Shown here piece after piece: positions 20,994 to 32,666 of a stretch of 64,000 nucleotides of DNA (the first letter of the stretch is position 1; each line of letters opens with the position of its first letter). The notes beneath the pieces are model-generated. The model saw only the letters and a list, made by a program, of their open reading frames with translations, was not told the DNA's origin and did not search any database. The DNA is from Centrapalus pauciflorus. Its lineage: Eukaryota; Streptophyta; Magnoliopsida; Asterales; Asteraceae. The DNA lies in the NCBI GenBank assembly GCA_020465985.1, contig JAANYP010004440.1, positions 1 to 64,000 of the forward strand. Direction: 5' to 3'. The translations under genes were made by a program, and so were the position numbers.

Positions 20994-23237
20994 GTTCTAT
21001 TGCACTTCAAGCTCTTTCAAAGTCCTGACCTATGAACTAGGTCCAGCCAATCCTTTGCCTTTACCTGAAAAATAATGCAACAACGGGTAAGCTTATTTGC
21101 TTAGTGAGAATGTAGAATTTCACATTTAACATGCAATTATGAACGCGGAAGCACATGCACTGCACTCGGCTCATGCACGGCTCAGCTCTATATGCACTGC
21201 ACTAGGCTCATGCACAGCTCAATCTCGAAGGGTCATTGGCCAATTAATGCTCTTTTGATGCACGACTTTGCTCAGCTCCCAGTTATAAAACTGTTGTTGC
21301 TCTTGAGACTTTTAGACAAATTCATAAGGAATGCTCGGATGATGATAATCCATACACACGCATCATTAGTGGGGATCAGCCACGTACTGGGCTAGCTACC
21401 AGTAAAAGCTCTATATGGATATCATCGGAATGCTCAGCTCTAGCTACCCTCTGTGCTTTCATCACGTAAATCAGCACATCATAAGCCTAACATTAACCCA
21501 ACACTGAGCAATAGTGATGGTGTTAAGCTTAACAATCAAATGACTCGTCAAAGAATCGAATCTAGAAGAAGAAATACTCAGCTCAACAAATCATAGTAAA
21601 TATACTATGACAATATTTCAATAAGCTCAAGATCAGAATATCATTAAATCAGAATCATGCAACAAAAGTCTCAATTCACATATATGCAGTTAAAGTGAAA
21701 TCTACAACTCACTGTTACTGGCTATTTGTGCTCTTTTAGTTTCTGGCTCTGGCTCTGTTGCTCACAATCTGTAGTGGATAGAACCACTATCTGACTTATA
21801 TCAGACTTTCAGATGCTCGCCATTTTGCTCGTTGCTCAATCTGTTATTAATATCATTTCTGATATTTATTAGCTCTTATATCATCTGAATAATATATATT
21901 CAGTGTTCATCATTTATGCTCAAGATTCATTCGTTGGTCTTTGATCTCACAATCTTATATTTTGATCATATTATCATCAATCTCTTAAATCTTATCAGAA
22001 TCTTTCTATTCTTTGTCAGTAATAATCTCAAAGTCTTATAAAGTTACATTTCTGAAATCTGATCATTCATATTTATATAAGGAATTCTGTTGTTATATTT
22101 TGAATCATAAAAAAAAAACCACATCCGGATTAGGACCATCCGAATTCGGACCATCCGAATTCGGATCATCCGGATTCGGTTCTAAGTCATCCGAAATGGG
22201 CCATCCGAAGATCATCCGAGTTCGGACCTTCTTCCGTCCGAAACGGTACTTTATCCGAAATTGATACTATCCGAACTCGGATCATCCGAGTTCGGACCAA
22301 TACTTAACAAAATATTTATTTGTTATCCGAAGTATGGGACCGAAATGGATTTCATCCGAATTTCGTGGTCCGAAATGGGACATCATCCGAATTCGGGTCA
22401 TCCGAATTCGGATCCCACACTTGTTATTTTTTTCCAGAAATTGTTCTTGGTGTTCTTGGTGTTCTTCATACGGATTTTTCATATTAATTCCCAAAAACAC
22501 TTTTTAGTAACATGCAATGTTATATATTGATATAATAACATTATTGGAGTGTTTTTATACATTTTTCCCTATCAATAACATCCTAATTGAAGTAAGATCA
22601 TCCAAAAATATGATATTTTTGTCAAGAACTCTTCTTTTGTTAAAATTCCGATCTTCTTCAATATTTGAATAATCCAAGCATCAAATTTTATTTCTGTTTC
22701 ATTTATTTGTTTCAATTCATCATAATCTATCATAATTTTATACATGCAACCAAAAATCTTCACATTTTAATCTTAGATTTCGGTTTCTAATAAAACCGAA
22801 CCAATTTCTTAAAATTATAGAGTTTAGTCAATAATTACCTCAAAAATCTTGTAGATTGTTGTTGATCTTTGATTCTTGTAACTCCTTTGTCTTGAATCTT
22901 CAATTGATTGTAGCAATTTATTGAATTTTGATGAATTTGTAATGTTGGCCGTATATGTAGAGAGAGAGTAGAGAGAGAGAGGTTTGATGATTAATGATCT
23001 TAATTGATCATTAATTTTGCTTTTATATATAAATTTATTATTTTTGCTATTTTACCCACTAAACTTTTGTATTTTACATATCTTTTAATTTAATCATCTC
23101 TAATAATTTATAACAAAATATAATTCAATTAAATAATCTTTGAACTTAATTAATTACATAACTAATAATGTAGTTAAATTTACATTATTTGGATCAAAAA
23201 CTAAATAAAAGACTGAGATAAAAGCTGGGTTGTTACA
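20994..23237 (-). repeat. E2 3' LTR, right part
   Basis: Continues the E2 LTR after E3; matches 26922-29164 almost base for base. Contains a hairpin (ACTGG...CCAGT, 21386-21403), the ATCCGA array and a GAGAGA run near 22970. Ends GGGTTGTTACA. Without E3 and one copy of its target duplication the LTR is about 2.48 kb. Confidence 0.95.
22128..22412. repeat. ATCCGAATTCGGAT palindrome array in E2 LTR
   Basis: Twelve exact ATCCGA and many CCGAATTCGG or CCGAGTTCGG units in about 285 nt; the full unit ATCCGAATTCGGAT is a perfect 14-nt palindrome. The 5' LTR has the same array at about 28050-28340. Long reading frames here (PSEFG repeats) are a by-product of the array. Confidence 0.85.
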
Positions 23238-23289
23238 GAATGGGCTCCACCACGCACAAACTTCATCCCCGAAGTTAGATATGTTCGAA

Positions 23290-23396
23290 CAGACTTGGGC
23301 AGATAGTTTTTATGATATCCTGAATCCCAAGACTGATACGAACCTTTGTGGTGTTTCCACTGAATGAGCACCATCTGTATTTCACATCTTATGTTT
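23290..23396 (-). pseudogene. Chromodomain remnant at the 3' end of E2
   Basis: On the minus strand, beginning at about 23393, the sequence reads EIQMVLIQWKHHKGSYQSWD. This lines up with the E3 chromodomain EIPMVLVQWKYHKGSAQTWE. It lies about 90 nt before the 3' LTR, exactly where a Tekay integrase would end. Downstream the similarity fades (GYHKNYLPK). No integrase core precedes it. I read it as the surviving tail of a pol gene after an internal deletion, which ties E2 to the chromoviruses. No clean polypurine tract is visible between it and the LTR (GGTGGAGCCCATTC). Confidence 0.75.
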
Positions 23397-25246
23397 CTTT
23401 GAGATTCCCAAGTACAAAACTTAAATTTCTCTTTTCAGAGTTCATATTTGATTCCATGTTTCGCTGTTTGATCATTTTAGAAATTCTGACTTATCATTCA
23501 TATCTTTAATATGTGAGCTTCTTGCTTTATGCCATAATCAATTCACATAATAACTCAATACATGAGTTAGCTCATATATCTCTTTCTTTTGCTCTTCAGC
23601 CAATTATGGCTTTTTAAATCTTTCATCTGTATTATTGCAAAATTTTCATTTATATATTCACTTTATGGATTTTTGAGATTTAACTTTATATCTCATTCCA
23701 TTCAGCTAATATCTCTATATATTAGTGGGTTCATATCTCTTTTTCATTTGCTCATGAATTAACTATAGAGCTTTCCGGGAGTCTGATATCTGTACTTTAT
23801 GCTTCTTTCATTGATGATGTTTCACTCATAAATCGCTTAGCTGATTTTTCTGACTTGTGCTGACTTGCTATGCAGACTTATGATTTTCTTTGCTCTGACA
23901 ACAAATGGAATCAATCTTCCAGCGCAATATCCGGAGCCAAGTCTTCATGTAACGACTCCATCTCACCTACCTTGGTCTCAAATTGCGCTGCCATATCCGC
24001 TAAATCTTTTATGTAAGCAGTCTCTCGAGAAGCAAAATCCTCCAAGAAGATCGTGTGTTTAGAAGCCGAGAATGAGATTGAGGTGCAATATTGAAATGCT
24101 GCATTTTAAAACTCGCCGAACCAAACAAGAGTTCGAACAGAGAATTCAAATTTTGGAGTTACGATCGTCCACATCTTCTTCGCAATGGTTTTAGCAGTTA
24201 AGAGATATTTCAGGCAATTCGAATATGATCAAGAACTTGAAGAGATCATACGCTTCAAATCTTTCAGCGAATAGGGAATACTAACGAGATGAAAACAAAC
24301 GTTATACAAAATCGAATTCCAAGGAAATGATTTGATAGAACTCAACAATTAACTTAGGCTTTCTCGGTGTGATTCGTTAGATATAACGGCAGCATCTGTT
24401 ATTGAAGTCAGATCTCGAGTTACCAGAGTTCCGAAACCGTCTCCACGACCATGTACATCATCTTCTACTTTATTGCCATCGCCTTCCTTTATTAATTTAC
24501 TGTGTAATTCGGTCAAGAGGCTTTGACAAAACAATAATCTTTAATTCTGTTTAATTATAGGTATAGACTTAGGTTTGAATCTTCATTGGTGAATTTCTGA
24601 TTTTGAATTACTTTACTATTTTGACGGAAGCTTTTCATTTTATTTGCATTTAGATGGAATAAGAATTCCATTTTAGATATCTCACTAGTCTCGCGTCGAC
24701 ATAATGAGAATCCATCACTTCATTTATTTTGACATATATGAGCATTTCATTGGTCATTTATGACCAATCGCTTAATTTCACGAATATCTCAATCTATTTC
24801 TTTATCACTCTCGCTTTATGCCTCTGACTTCTTTGATTCTCAATCAAGTTGTCCTCGGGCGTTTGTCAATTTGATTCAATTACTTTTCTCATTAATATTT
24901 ATTGGATCAACTACTTCTACCTCTGTCTCATTATAAGACACGCTGTAATCTTTCAGATTACAAGGATTTACGAAGTAGCTTGTGTTTTGGATTATATTTC
25001 AATTTCTCTCGGTTTTGAATCATACACTATTCAGATTACAATACCTATATTGTCTATAGGTATTATTTCTTATTGGAAATGTATTTATATCGTAATTTCA
25101 ACTGATTCGACCCATATGTCATCCGCATTATTCACTATCGATGACAGGGTTGTACAGTTAACTCACTAATTATGTTTGAATTGGAATTCATATGGTAACG
25201 GAATTAAATCATTTTAGCATATAAGAAAAACTTAGTATTAGTTACC
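23397..25246 (-). other. E2 internal segment without retroviral coding; possible captured host DNA
   Basis: About 1.85 kb between gag and the chromodomain remnant, AT-rich, with no protease, RT or integrase motif in any frame I read. Two minus-strand stretches look exon-like. One (24534-24349) has 61 open codons, hydrophilic, including EGDGNKVEDDVHGRG. The other (about 24066-23971) reads TIFLEDFASRETAYIKDLAD and ends at a consensus-like donor, CCAAG then GTAGGTGAG. An acceptor-like TCTCGTTAG lies between them. I cannot identify a parent gene. Confidence 0.4.
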
Positions 25247-26482
25247 ATTGTGGTCTTTTGGCGTCTCTGGTGTCTCCTCTGCATCCTCAGCAGTTATATG
25301 GAAAGCTCACGCCTTTGCTGTAGGTATCATTGTAGTACTTTGTTGGATTGCTCTGCCAACTGGTTGTTCCTGATTAGTAAGCACACGTGCATTTGGGCAA
25401 TGTTTGGCATAATGTCCACGCTCACCACAGTTGTAGCATACGTCGTTTCTTTCTGGGCACTCATCGCTTCCATGTCCAATCCGGTTACAAGTGTAACAGG
25501 TCACATCTCTAGGGTTGCAGCGTCCGCTATGAAATTTGTTACAACGTTTACACAGTCGTGCTCCTGACTGTATGGAATAAACTCTAGTCTTCTGAGGTGT
25601 AGAGGATGCTTGTGACTGCTGCTGACTGGACTTTGATGAACTGAAGAATCTACTGGATTTTTGTTTCTTAGGTGGAGATGGACATGTAGGACTTATAGCC
25701 ATCATAACGGGTTCACAACTAGAATCTGTGAATTCCCGCTCCACCATTCTTGCTGCTTCCACTATACTGAGATACGTCGTGAACTTTATGCTGCTCATTT
25801 GTCTTCTATATATTGGATTTAGACCTAGTCTGAATCGGTTTATCTTACGCTCTTCTGTTGCTACTTGATATGACGAGTAGCCGCAAAGTCTCGAGAACTC
25901 ATGTTCATATTCATCAACGGTCTTAGTTCCTTGTTTCAATTGCATCAACTGCATCTCGAGTTCGTCTTGTTTGTCTGTTGGACAGTATTTGGCGTTGAAC
26001 ATCTCCAAGAACTGCTCCCAGTCCAGTGCCATAATTGCTTCCTCACCATAGATGCTTCTTTGTGTTTTCCACCAGGCTCTAGCAGCTCCAACGAACAGCG
26101 CTGTAGCAAACTTAACTCTATTGCTGTCCAGACATTCTGAGATACTGAAGATCTCTTCAGTATGACTTACCCAATCTAACGCTTTTATTGGGTCTACTGT
26201 GCCTTCAAACGTTAAGGCACCACTCGCTTTGAAATCTTTGAATCTACAGCCTCTTGGCTGCACAGCTCGTTTATTGACGTGCTCATCATCAGAATCGGAT
26301 TCGCTTGACTGTTCAGTTTGCTTCTTTTTATGTTTATTTCTCTTTTCAGTTTTCTTTATTGATTCAATTTGTTCTAGCATAAACTTGTTTTGTTGCTCAT
26401 TATTCTGGGTTATTAGTTGTTGCATCATTTCCAGGACTTGCTCTGGGGTCATGCCACCTGATGGTCCACCTTCTCATGACAT
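25247..26482 (-). pseudogene. E2 Gag with two zinc knuckles
   Basis: Capsid-like region FATALFVGAARAWWK and FNAKYCPTDKQDELEMQL, then LCKRCNKFHSGRC and zinc knuckles CYTCNRIGHGSDEC and CYNCGERGHYAKHC, the same order as E3 Gag. The ATG at 26482 is followed by TGA at the third codon. The E6 copy has GGA there (MSGSGSG), so use now would start at 26452 (MTPEQVLEMMQQL). A TGA at about 25307 precedes AFHITAEDAEETPETP, which matches the gag-protease border of E3 (FQMTAEEAKETAD). The frame ends at about 25247, right where protease should begin. It is the only protein E2 could supply. Confidence 0.9.
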
Positions 26483-26669
26483 AGCTCTGAAATTCAAATC
26501 ACGAAACATTTAGATCATTAGCCTAGCACATTGTACCCTTTCATGCCCCATCCTACTAGTCTCTGAAACCTATCTTAGTTCAAGCCATCCTATCATGATT
26601 GATACTATAACATTGCACAAGTTTGAGATCATTGTATTACACGTAATACAATGATTCACTCAAACTATT
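26483..26669 (-). other. E2 leader between PBS and gag
   Basis: About 190 nt without coding. Its last part is TTTGAATTTCAG (ending 26487), an acceptor-like sequence 4 nt before the ATG at 26482. A matching donor-like site, GAG then GTAATT, lies at 28763 in the 5' LTR. Confidence 0.5.
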
Positions 26670-26681
26670 GCTCTGATACCA
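26670..26681 (-). other. E2 primer-binding site (initiator tRNA-Met)
   Basis: Minus strand TGGTATCAGAGC, 3 nt from the 5' LTR, unmutated. Confidence 0.93.
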
Positions 26682-26684
26682 TCT

Positions 26685-29164
26685 TGTAAGACCCTCTGAT
26701 TTCTCAAAGGTCTCAAGTCAAGGCCCAGTAGCAACGCAATATCAATCATGAAACTAAGATAAAATTAACAATTGCGGAAATAAAGTTAATTACAAACAGA
26801 GACAGAATTTTAAGTAGCAAAGTACAAACATCTAGACTATTACATCAAAGCACAAATATAAACTAAACCCGAACCCCAAAGCTAAATCATCATCCAAATA
26901 CCAAGGTGTTGAAACAGGTTCTATTGCACTTCAAGCTCTTTCAAAGTCCTGACCTATGAACTAGGTCCAGCCAATCCTTTGCCTTTACCTGAAAAATAAT
27001 GCAACAACGGGTAAGCTTATTTGCTTAGTGAGAATGTAGAATTTCACATTTAACATGCAATTATGAACGCGGAAGCACATGCACTGCACTCGGCTCATGC
27101 ACGGCTCAGCTCTATATGCACTGCACTAGGCTCATGCACAGCTCAATCTCGAAGGGTCATTGGCCAATTAATGCTCTTTTGATGCGTGACTTTTGCTCAG
27201 CTCCCAGTTATAAAACTGTTGTTGCTCTTGAGACTTTTAGACAAATTCATAAGGAATGCTCGGATGATGATAATCCATACACACTCATCATTAGTGGGGA
27301 TCAGCCACGTACTGGGCTAGCTACCAGTAAAAGCTCTATATGGATATCATCGGAATGCTCAGCTCTAGCTACCCTCTGTGCTTTCATCACGTAAATCAGC
27401 ACATCATAAGCCTAACATTAACCCAACACTGAGCAATAGTGATGGTGTTAAGCTTAACAATCAAGTGACTCGTCAAAGAATCGAATCTAGAAGAAGAAAT
27501 ACTCAGCTCAACAAATCATAGTAAATATACTATGACAATATTTCAATAAGCTCAAGATCAGAATATCAATAAATCAGAATCATGCAACAAAAGTCTCAAT
27601 TCACATAATATGCAGTTAAAGTGAAATCTACAACTCACTGTTACTGGCTATTTGTGCTCTTTTAGTTTCTGGCTCTGGCTCTGTTGCTCACAATCTGTAG
27701 TGGATAGAACCACTATCTGACTTATATCAGACTTTCAGATGCTCGCCATTTTGCTCGTTGCTCAATCTGTTATTAATATCATTTCTGATATTTATTAGCT
27801 CTTATATCATCTGAATAATATATATTCAGTGTTCATCATTTATGCTCAAGATTCATTCGTTGGTCTTTGATCTCACAATCTTATATTTTGATCATATTAT
27901 CATCAATCTCTTAAATCTTATCAGAATCTTTCTATTCTTTGTCAGTAATAATCTCAAAGTCTTATAAAGTTACATTTCTGAAATCTGATCATTCATATTT
28001 ATATAAGGAATTCTGTTGTTATATTTTGAATCATAAAAAAAAACCACATCCGGATTAGGACCATCCGAATTCAGACCATCCGAATTCGGATCATCCGGAT
28101 TCGGTTCTAAGTCATCCGAAATGGGCCATCCGAAGATCATCCGAGTTCGGACCTTCTTCCGTCCGAAACGGTACTTTATCCGAAATTGATACTATCCGAA
28201 CTCGGATCATCCGAGTTCGGACCAATACTTAACAAAATATTTATTTGTTATCCGAAGTATGGGACCGAAATGGATTTCATCCGAATTTCGTGGTCCGAAA
28301 TGGGACATCATCCGAATTCGGGTCATCCGAATTCGGATCCCACACTTGTTATTTTTTTCCAGAAATTGTTCTTGGTGTTCTTGGTGTTCTTCATACAGAT
28401 TTTTCATATTAATTCCCAAAAACACTTTTTAGTAATATGCAATGTTATATATTGATATAATAACATTATTGGAGTGTTTTTATACATTTTTCCCTATCAA
28501 TAACATCCTAATTGAAGTAAGATCATCCAAAAATATGATATTTTTGTCAAGAACTCTTCTTTTGTTAAAATTCGGATTTTCTTCAATATTTGAATAATCC
28601 AAGCATCAAATTTTATTTCTGTTTCATTTATTTGTTTCAATTCATCATAATCTATCATAATTTTATACATGCAACCAAAAATCTTCACATTTTAATCTTA
28701 GATTTCGGTTTCTAATAAAACCGAACCAATTTCTTAAAATTACAGAGTTTAGTCAATAATTACCTCAAAAATCTTGTAGATTGTTGTTGATCTTTGATTC
28801 TTGTATCTCCTTTGTCTTGAATCTTCAATTGATTGTAGCAATTTATGGAATTTTGATGAATTTGTAATGTTGGCCGTATATGTAGAGAGAGAGAGTAGAG
28901 AGAGAGAGGTTTGATGATTAATGATCTTAATTGATCATTAATTTTGCTTTTATATATAAATTTATTATTTTTGCTATTTTACCCACTAAACTTTTGTATT
29001 TTACATATCTTTTAATTTAATCATCTCTAATAATTTATAACAAAATATAATTCAATTAAATAATCTTTGAACTTAATTAATTACATAACTAATAATGTAG
29101 TTAAATTTACATTATTTGGATCAAAAACTAAATAAAAGACTGAGATAAAAGCTGGGTTGTTACA
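26685..29164 (-). repeat. E2 5' LTR
   Basis: About 2.48 kb, TGTAAGACC ... GTTGTTACA. Nearly identical to the interrupted 3' LTR. Holds the hairpin (27311-27328), the ATCCGA array (about 28050-28340), a TATATATAAA box (28958-28949) and the donor-like site at 28763. Followed by the TCTTT target duplication. Confidence 0.95.
28949..28958 (-). promoter_or_regulatory. E2 5' LTR TATA-like box
   Basis: TATATATAAA on the minus strand, about 205 nt into the LTR and 195 nt before the donor-like site. AT-rich surroundings make this less certain than the boxes in E1 and E3. Confidence 0.5.
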
Positions 29165-29917
29165 TCTTTAGACCTAAGAAAGTAAACCCAAGTAAATCTG
29201 GTGAAATCATCAACAATGACTAAACAATAAGCCCTTTTATTCAAACTCAAAACAGATGTTGGACCAAATAGATCCATATGAATCAGATGAAGAGCAGATT
29301 AGATTGAATTTACTTCTTTGGCCTTATGAGAGGTTTTGTGTTGCTTGCCTTTAAGACATGCTACACAATGATCATCACATATGAACTCCTTTTGTGGTAA
29401 ACCTCTTACTAGGTTCTGTTTGACTAAAACATTCATGGAGTTGAAGTTCATGTGACACATTCTTCTGTGCCAAAGAGCAGACTCATTGAATGATGCTTTG
29501 GATATTAAACAGCTTAATGTACTGGATTTAGATAAAAGTTCTGTGTCCAAACAGTATACATTGTCCTTTCTTGGTGTTCTTAGTAAAACAAGATTTTCAA
29601 GAATTTTAAAATCTTTTGAAAGGACAATGCGCTCAGAATCTGTAAACAAAACAATATTTTGTTTGTCACAGATTTGAGACACACTCAATAAGTTACACTT
29701 AAGCTGTTCAACATACAAAACATCATTGAAAATCATGTTTCCTGCATTAACAGTGCCTTTACCTGTAACCTTACCTCCTTTGGAGTTGCCTCCAAATGCA
29801 ACAAATCCTCCTTCAAAGCCTTTGAAATTTGACAAGCACTCAGAATTGCCTGTCATGTGCCTAGAGCATCCACTGTCCAAATGCCATCTTGTTTTATGAG
29901 GTGACCTGTGGTTGCCC
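29165..29917 (-). pseudogene. C1 protease, pre-integrase zinc domain and start of integrase
   Basis: Protease motif WHLDSGCSRHMTG (DSG near 29871-29879) and LLSVSQICDKQN. Then the pre-integrase zinc region LWHRRMCHMNF ... HCVACLKGKQHKTSHK. A TAG at 29301-29299 follows VNSI, and integrase continues in frame as HLIHMDLFGP and VIVDDFTRFTWVYFLRSK, with the first catalytic aspartate. The frame is cut by E2 at 29165. Gag ends 16 nt upstream in another frame, with a TTTGTGCAG acceptor-like sequence directly before this segment. Confidence 0.92.
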
Positions 29918-29932
29918 TGCACAAATAAAAGC

Positions 29933-32590
29933 TTAGTTAGTAGTGGAGTAAACCCAAACCAAGTTGGTTTCGGGTTGTCCTTGTGCATTAACATAACTAA
30001 ACACTGTCTTTGATTTCTTATACTTAGTGAGATCCACTGATGGATTTTGTGGAGAGTATTTAGTTATCACATGAGGTATCCAGGTATTTTGTCCATCCTT
30101 TTCAATAACAGTCTCAGATGATTCATTACCAGTCCCAACTTTGAGCTTAACAGTCTGAACTGAGTCTGCAGTGCTAACAGCTTGAGAATTTGCACTAGCA
30201 GTCTCAACTTTAGACTTGGCAGTTTCAACATTTGTATCAACAGGTTCACCTGAGTTTTTCCCTTTAACACACCATATTTGTTTAAACTTTAATTTTGGTT
30301 TAGCTAAAACTTGTTTTTGGTGTGTGGACTGTTTCTTATTGGCTTTTGAGAACCTGTGATCAATTGTTTCCTTTTGAACTGAGGCAGTAGGAGGTTTGGC
30401 CTTTGAATTTTTTGAATTTTGAGAGTTTGTCTTTTGATGAATTACAGTCTGTTTTGCAACAGATGTTTTATAAAAACAATCTCTGGCCAAGTGATTCTTT
30501 CTGCCACAATGAAAACATTTTTTGATTGTTTGAATCGGAGAACCAGTTTTATTGGACAATTTCTGGTTCTTGTTCCTCTGATTTCCCCTTACCTGCTGTT
30601 GTTTGAGAAAGTTTTGGACACCATGCTTTTGGCATGTGCACACTGGAACATTTTTACCCTTTTTATTATTCTTTGATGAAGATGCAGTGTTACAGTTAGA
30701 AGGTACAGAAACCTGTGGAGCAGCATTGCACACACTCATCTTCTCATTTCCTTTCTTATTGGGGACATGGATTTCTATAGGTGCACTCATTGTTTTGTAT
30801 TCTTTCTCAACTGCTGTGCACTCACAGTCTCTATTTTGAATCTGATCTTCTTTAGATTCAGGACTGTTATCAAGGACAGGATCTACAGTAGTCATAGACT
30901 CATCTAATGGTTCATTGACAAGCCTATCAGCAACCTCACTCATTGGATGAATGTAATTGTTGTTGTACGGGGGTGGAGTAGCTCTGTATCCAATACCTTC
31001 TTTGGGATTAACCTGAGATTTTACCCTGTCTTTAAATTGGACTTCCATTAGGTGTTCCAGCTTTTGATTTGCCAATTTGAAGTTACCTAGATCTATATTG
31101 ACAGATTCTAGTTCCTCATTAGCCTCTAACACCTTTTGTTCAGTCTCTTCTACCTTTTTATTTAGGGATTCTATTTTCTTATTCAGCTCCTTTTTCTCCC
31201 ACTCATGATATGTTCTATCATGTCCCATTTGAATCTCATTATCCTTATAGTCATTGATCTGTTTTTCAAGATCTTCTATGGCCTGCATGTATTCATATCT
31301 CCTTTCTTCCATCTTAGCTAGAGTTTTACACATGCTCTCCATATGATCTCTATACTTTTTAACCATATTTATGCATGTTTGAGAGCAAAGTTTAGAATTT
31401 ACCTCAGATGGTAGTTCAGTGGAGGTGACAGTTGATGTTTCTGCCATTAGAGCTTGATTTTGAAATTCTTCCTCTGTTTGATCACTCCAATCAAACACAT
31501 TGTCTTCTTGAGAGACAAGTGCTTGTGATGATGAAGTCTGATTAGTCTGCTGAGGTCTTGATGACTGTTGACCTTGAGATCTGCATTCTCTGGCAAAGTG
31601 GCCAAGCTTGTGACATTTAAAACATTCAACTTTTGACTTATCAAAAGTTGGCTTGCCTTCTGCTCTGGCTTCAAAGTTGGTTCTGCCAGTTCTTTTCGAA
31701 AACCTCTTAGCCCTCATGGTCAGCATTGCATGTTGCCACTTCAGATCCATCTCTTCTAGATCATCTGGATGAATCTGTTCTAGATCTTCAGCATTTAGAG
31801 CAAACAGTCCATCATTAGCAACAAAAGCCTCATAGTGAACTTCAGTAGAGTTACCATCACCACCTGAAAAGAAATCACTGCAATTAGATTTTTCAGATGA
31901 TAGAAGAGCAATATTGTTATTATAAGAAAGAGATATCTTTTTAGTATCAATCTAAATCTCAAACCCTCTCAGACTGTTATACAGATCATCCAGTTCTATT
32001 TCATCTAGAGAGTCTTTTGTTCTCCATTGAGCAGCATAAACTGTCCATTCTTCTCCAAGAGATCTAAGAAACTTTCTGTTGACCTCATCTTGATCCAGAC
32101 TGACTTTTGCACTTTCCAATTCACTTATCAGTTTGTTGAACCTGTCAAAGATTTGAGTAAGGTTTTCATTCTTGCCACCAGAAAAGTTCTCATACTACTG
32201 TTTCAAAAGATCATTTTGATTTCTCTTGGTACTGGCATTACCAGCAAATCTTTTCTCTAAAGCAATCCAAAGAGAATGAGCAGTATAAAACTTTTTGAAC
32301 TGATGTTGATAAGCATTAGGAATGGCTATTTGTAAAAGTGTAAGAGCTTTTACTTCATTCATTCTAGCCTTTCTTTAAAGTTCAGTTTTTGGAGGAGTTT
32401 TGATGGGTTTGCCCTCAGCATCAAGTTCAGGATCAACTGCAGGAGGAAATTCAACAGCTTCCCATATGGCATAATCAATGAATTGAATATGCTGTTGAAT
32501 CTTGAGTTTCCACATCTCAAACTCAGTGGGCTTGAGCATAGGCACTTTGAGTCCTTGCCTAGATCCACTACTGCTATTATCAAATTCCAT
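29933..32590 (-). pseudogene. C1 Gag with two zinc knuckles
   Basis: One frame of 886 codons from MEFDNSSSGSRQGLK. The N-terminal part has WKLKIQQHIQF...AIWEAVE, as in plant copia Gag (UBN2 type). It then has DLEEMDLKWQHAM, the knuckle CFKCHKLGHFAREC, a coiled-coil stretch (HEWEKKELNKKIESLNKKVE) and a second knuckle CFHCGRKNHLARDC. Three in-frame stops interrupt it: TAA 32377-32375, TAG 32197-32195 and TAG 31954-31952, each fitting a Gln codon changed by C-to-T. No frameshift is seen. It ends TAA at 29935-29933 after WVYSTTN. Confidence 0.92.
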
Positions 32591-32650
32591 TGCAGAAAAT
32601 TAAAATTGTTAAAAGAAAGCTTTCGACTTTGAAAAACAAAGAACGACCTG

Positions 32651-32664
32651 TGGCTCTGATACCA
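32651..32664 (-). other. C1 primer-binding site (initiator tRNA-Met)
   Basis: Minus strand TGGTATCAGAGCCA, 2 nt from the 5' LTR. Confidence 0.93.
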
Positions 32665-32666
32665 CT

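Larger units (their letters stand above)
10876..29164 (-). mobile_element. E2: non-autonomous chromovirus-derived LTR element (gag only), carrying E3
   Basis: Minus-strand element bounded by LTRs of about 2.48 kb and a TCTTT target duplication (10871-10875, 29165-29169). The internal region (23238-26684) is only about 3.4 kb. It has a PBS, one gag gene with zinc knuckles, about 1.8 kb without retroviral coding, and a remnant of a chromodomain next to the 3' LTR. Protease, RT, RNase H and integrase are absent. By eye the two LTRs differ at only about 15 positions, so insertion is recent and must have used enzymes from another element. E3 sits in its left LTR. Confidence 0.93.

Noticed and set aside
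22013..22530. Plus-strand open frames with PSEFG repeats
   Set aside because: They lie antisense to E2 in its LTR and come from the ATCCGA array. They recur only because the LTR is duplicated.
24849..25169. 106-codon plus-strand ORF in the E2 interior
   Set aside because: Hydrophobic, AT-driven composition with no motif, and antisense to the element. The minus-strand exon-like pieces are the better candidate for captured DNA.
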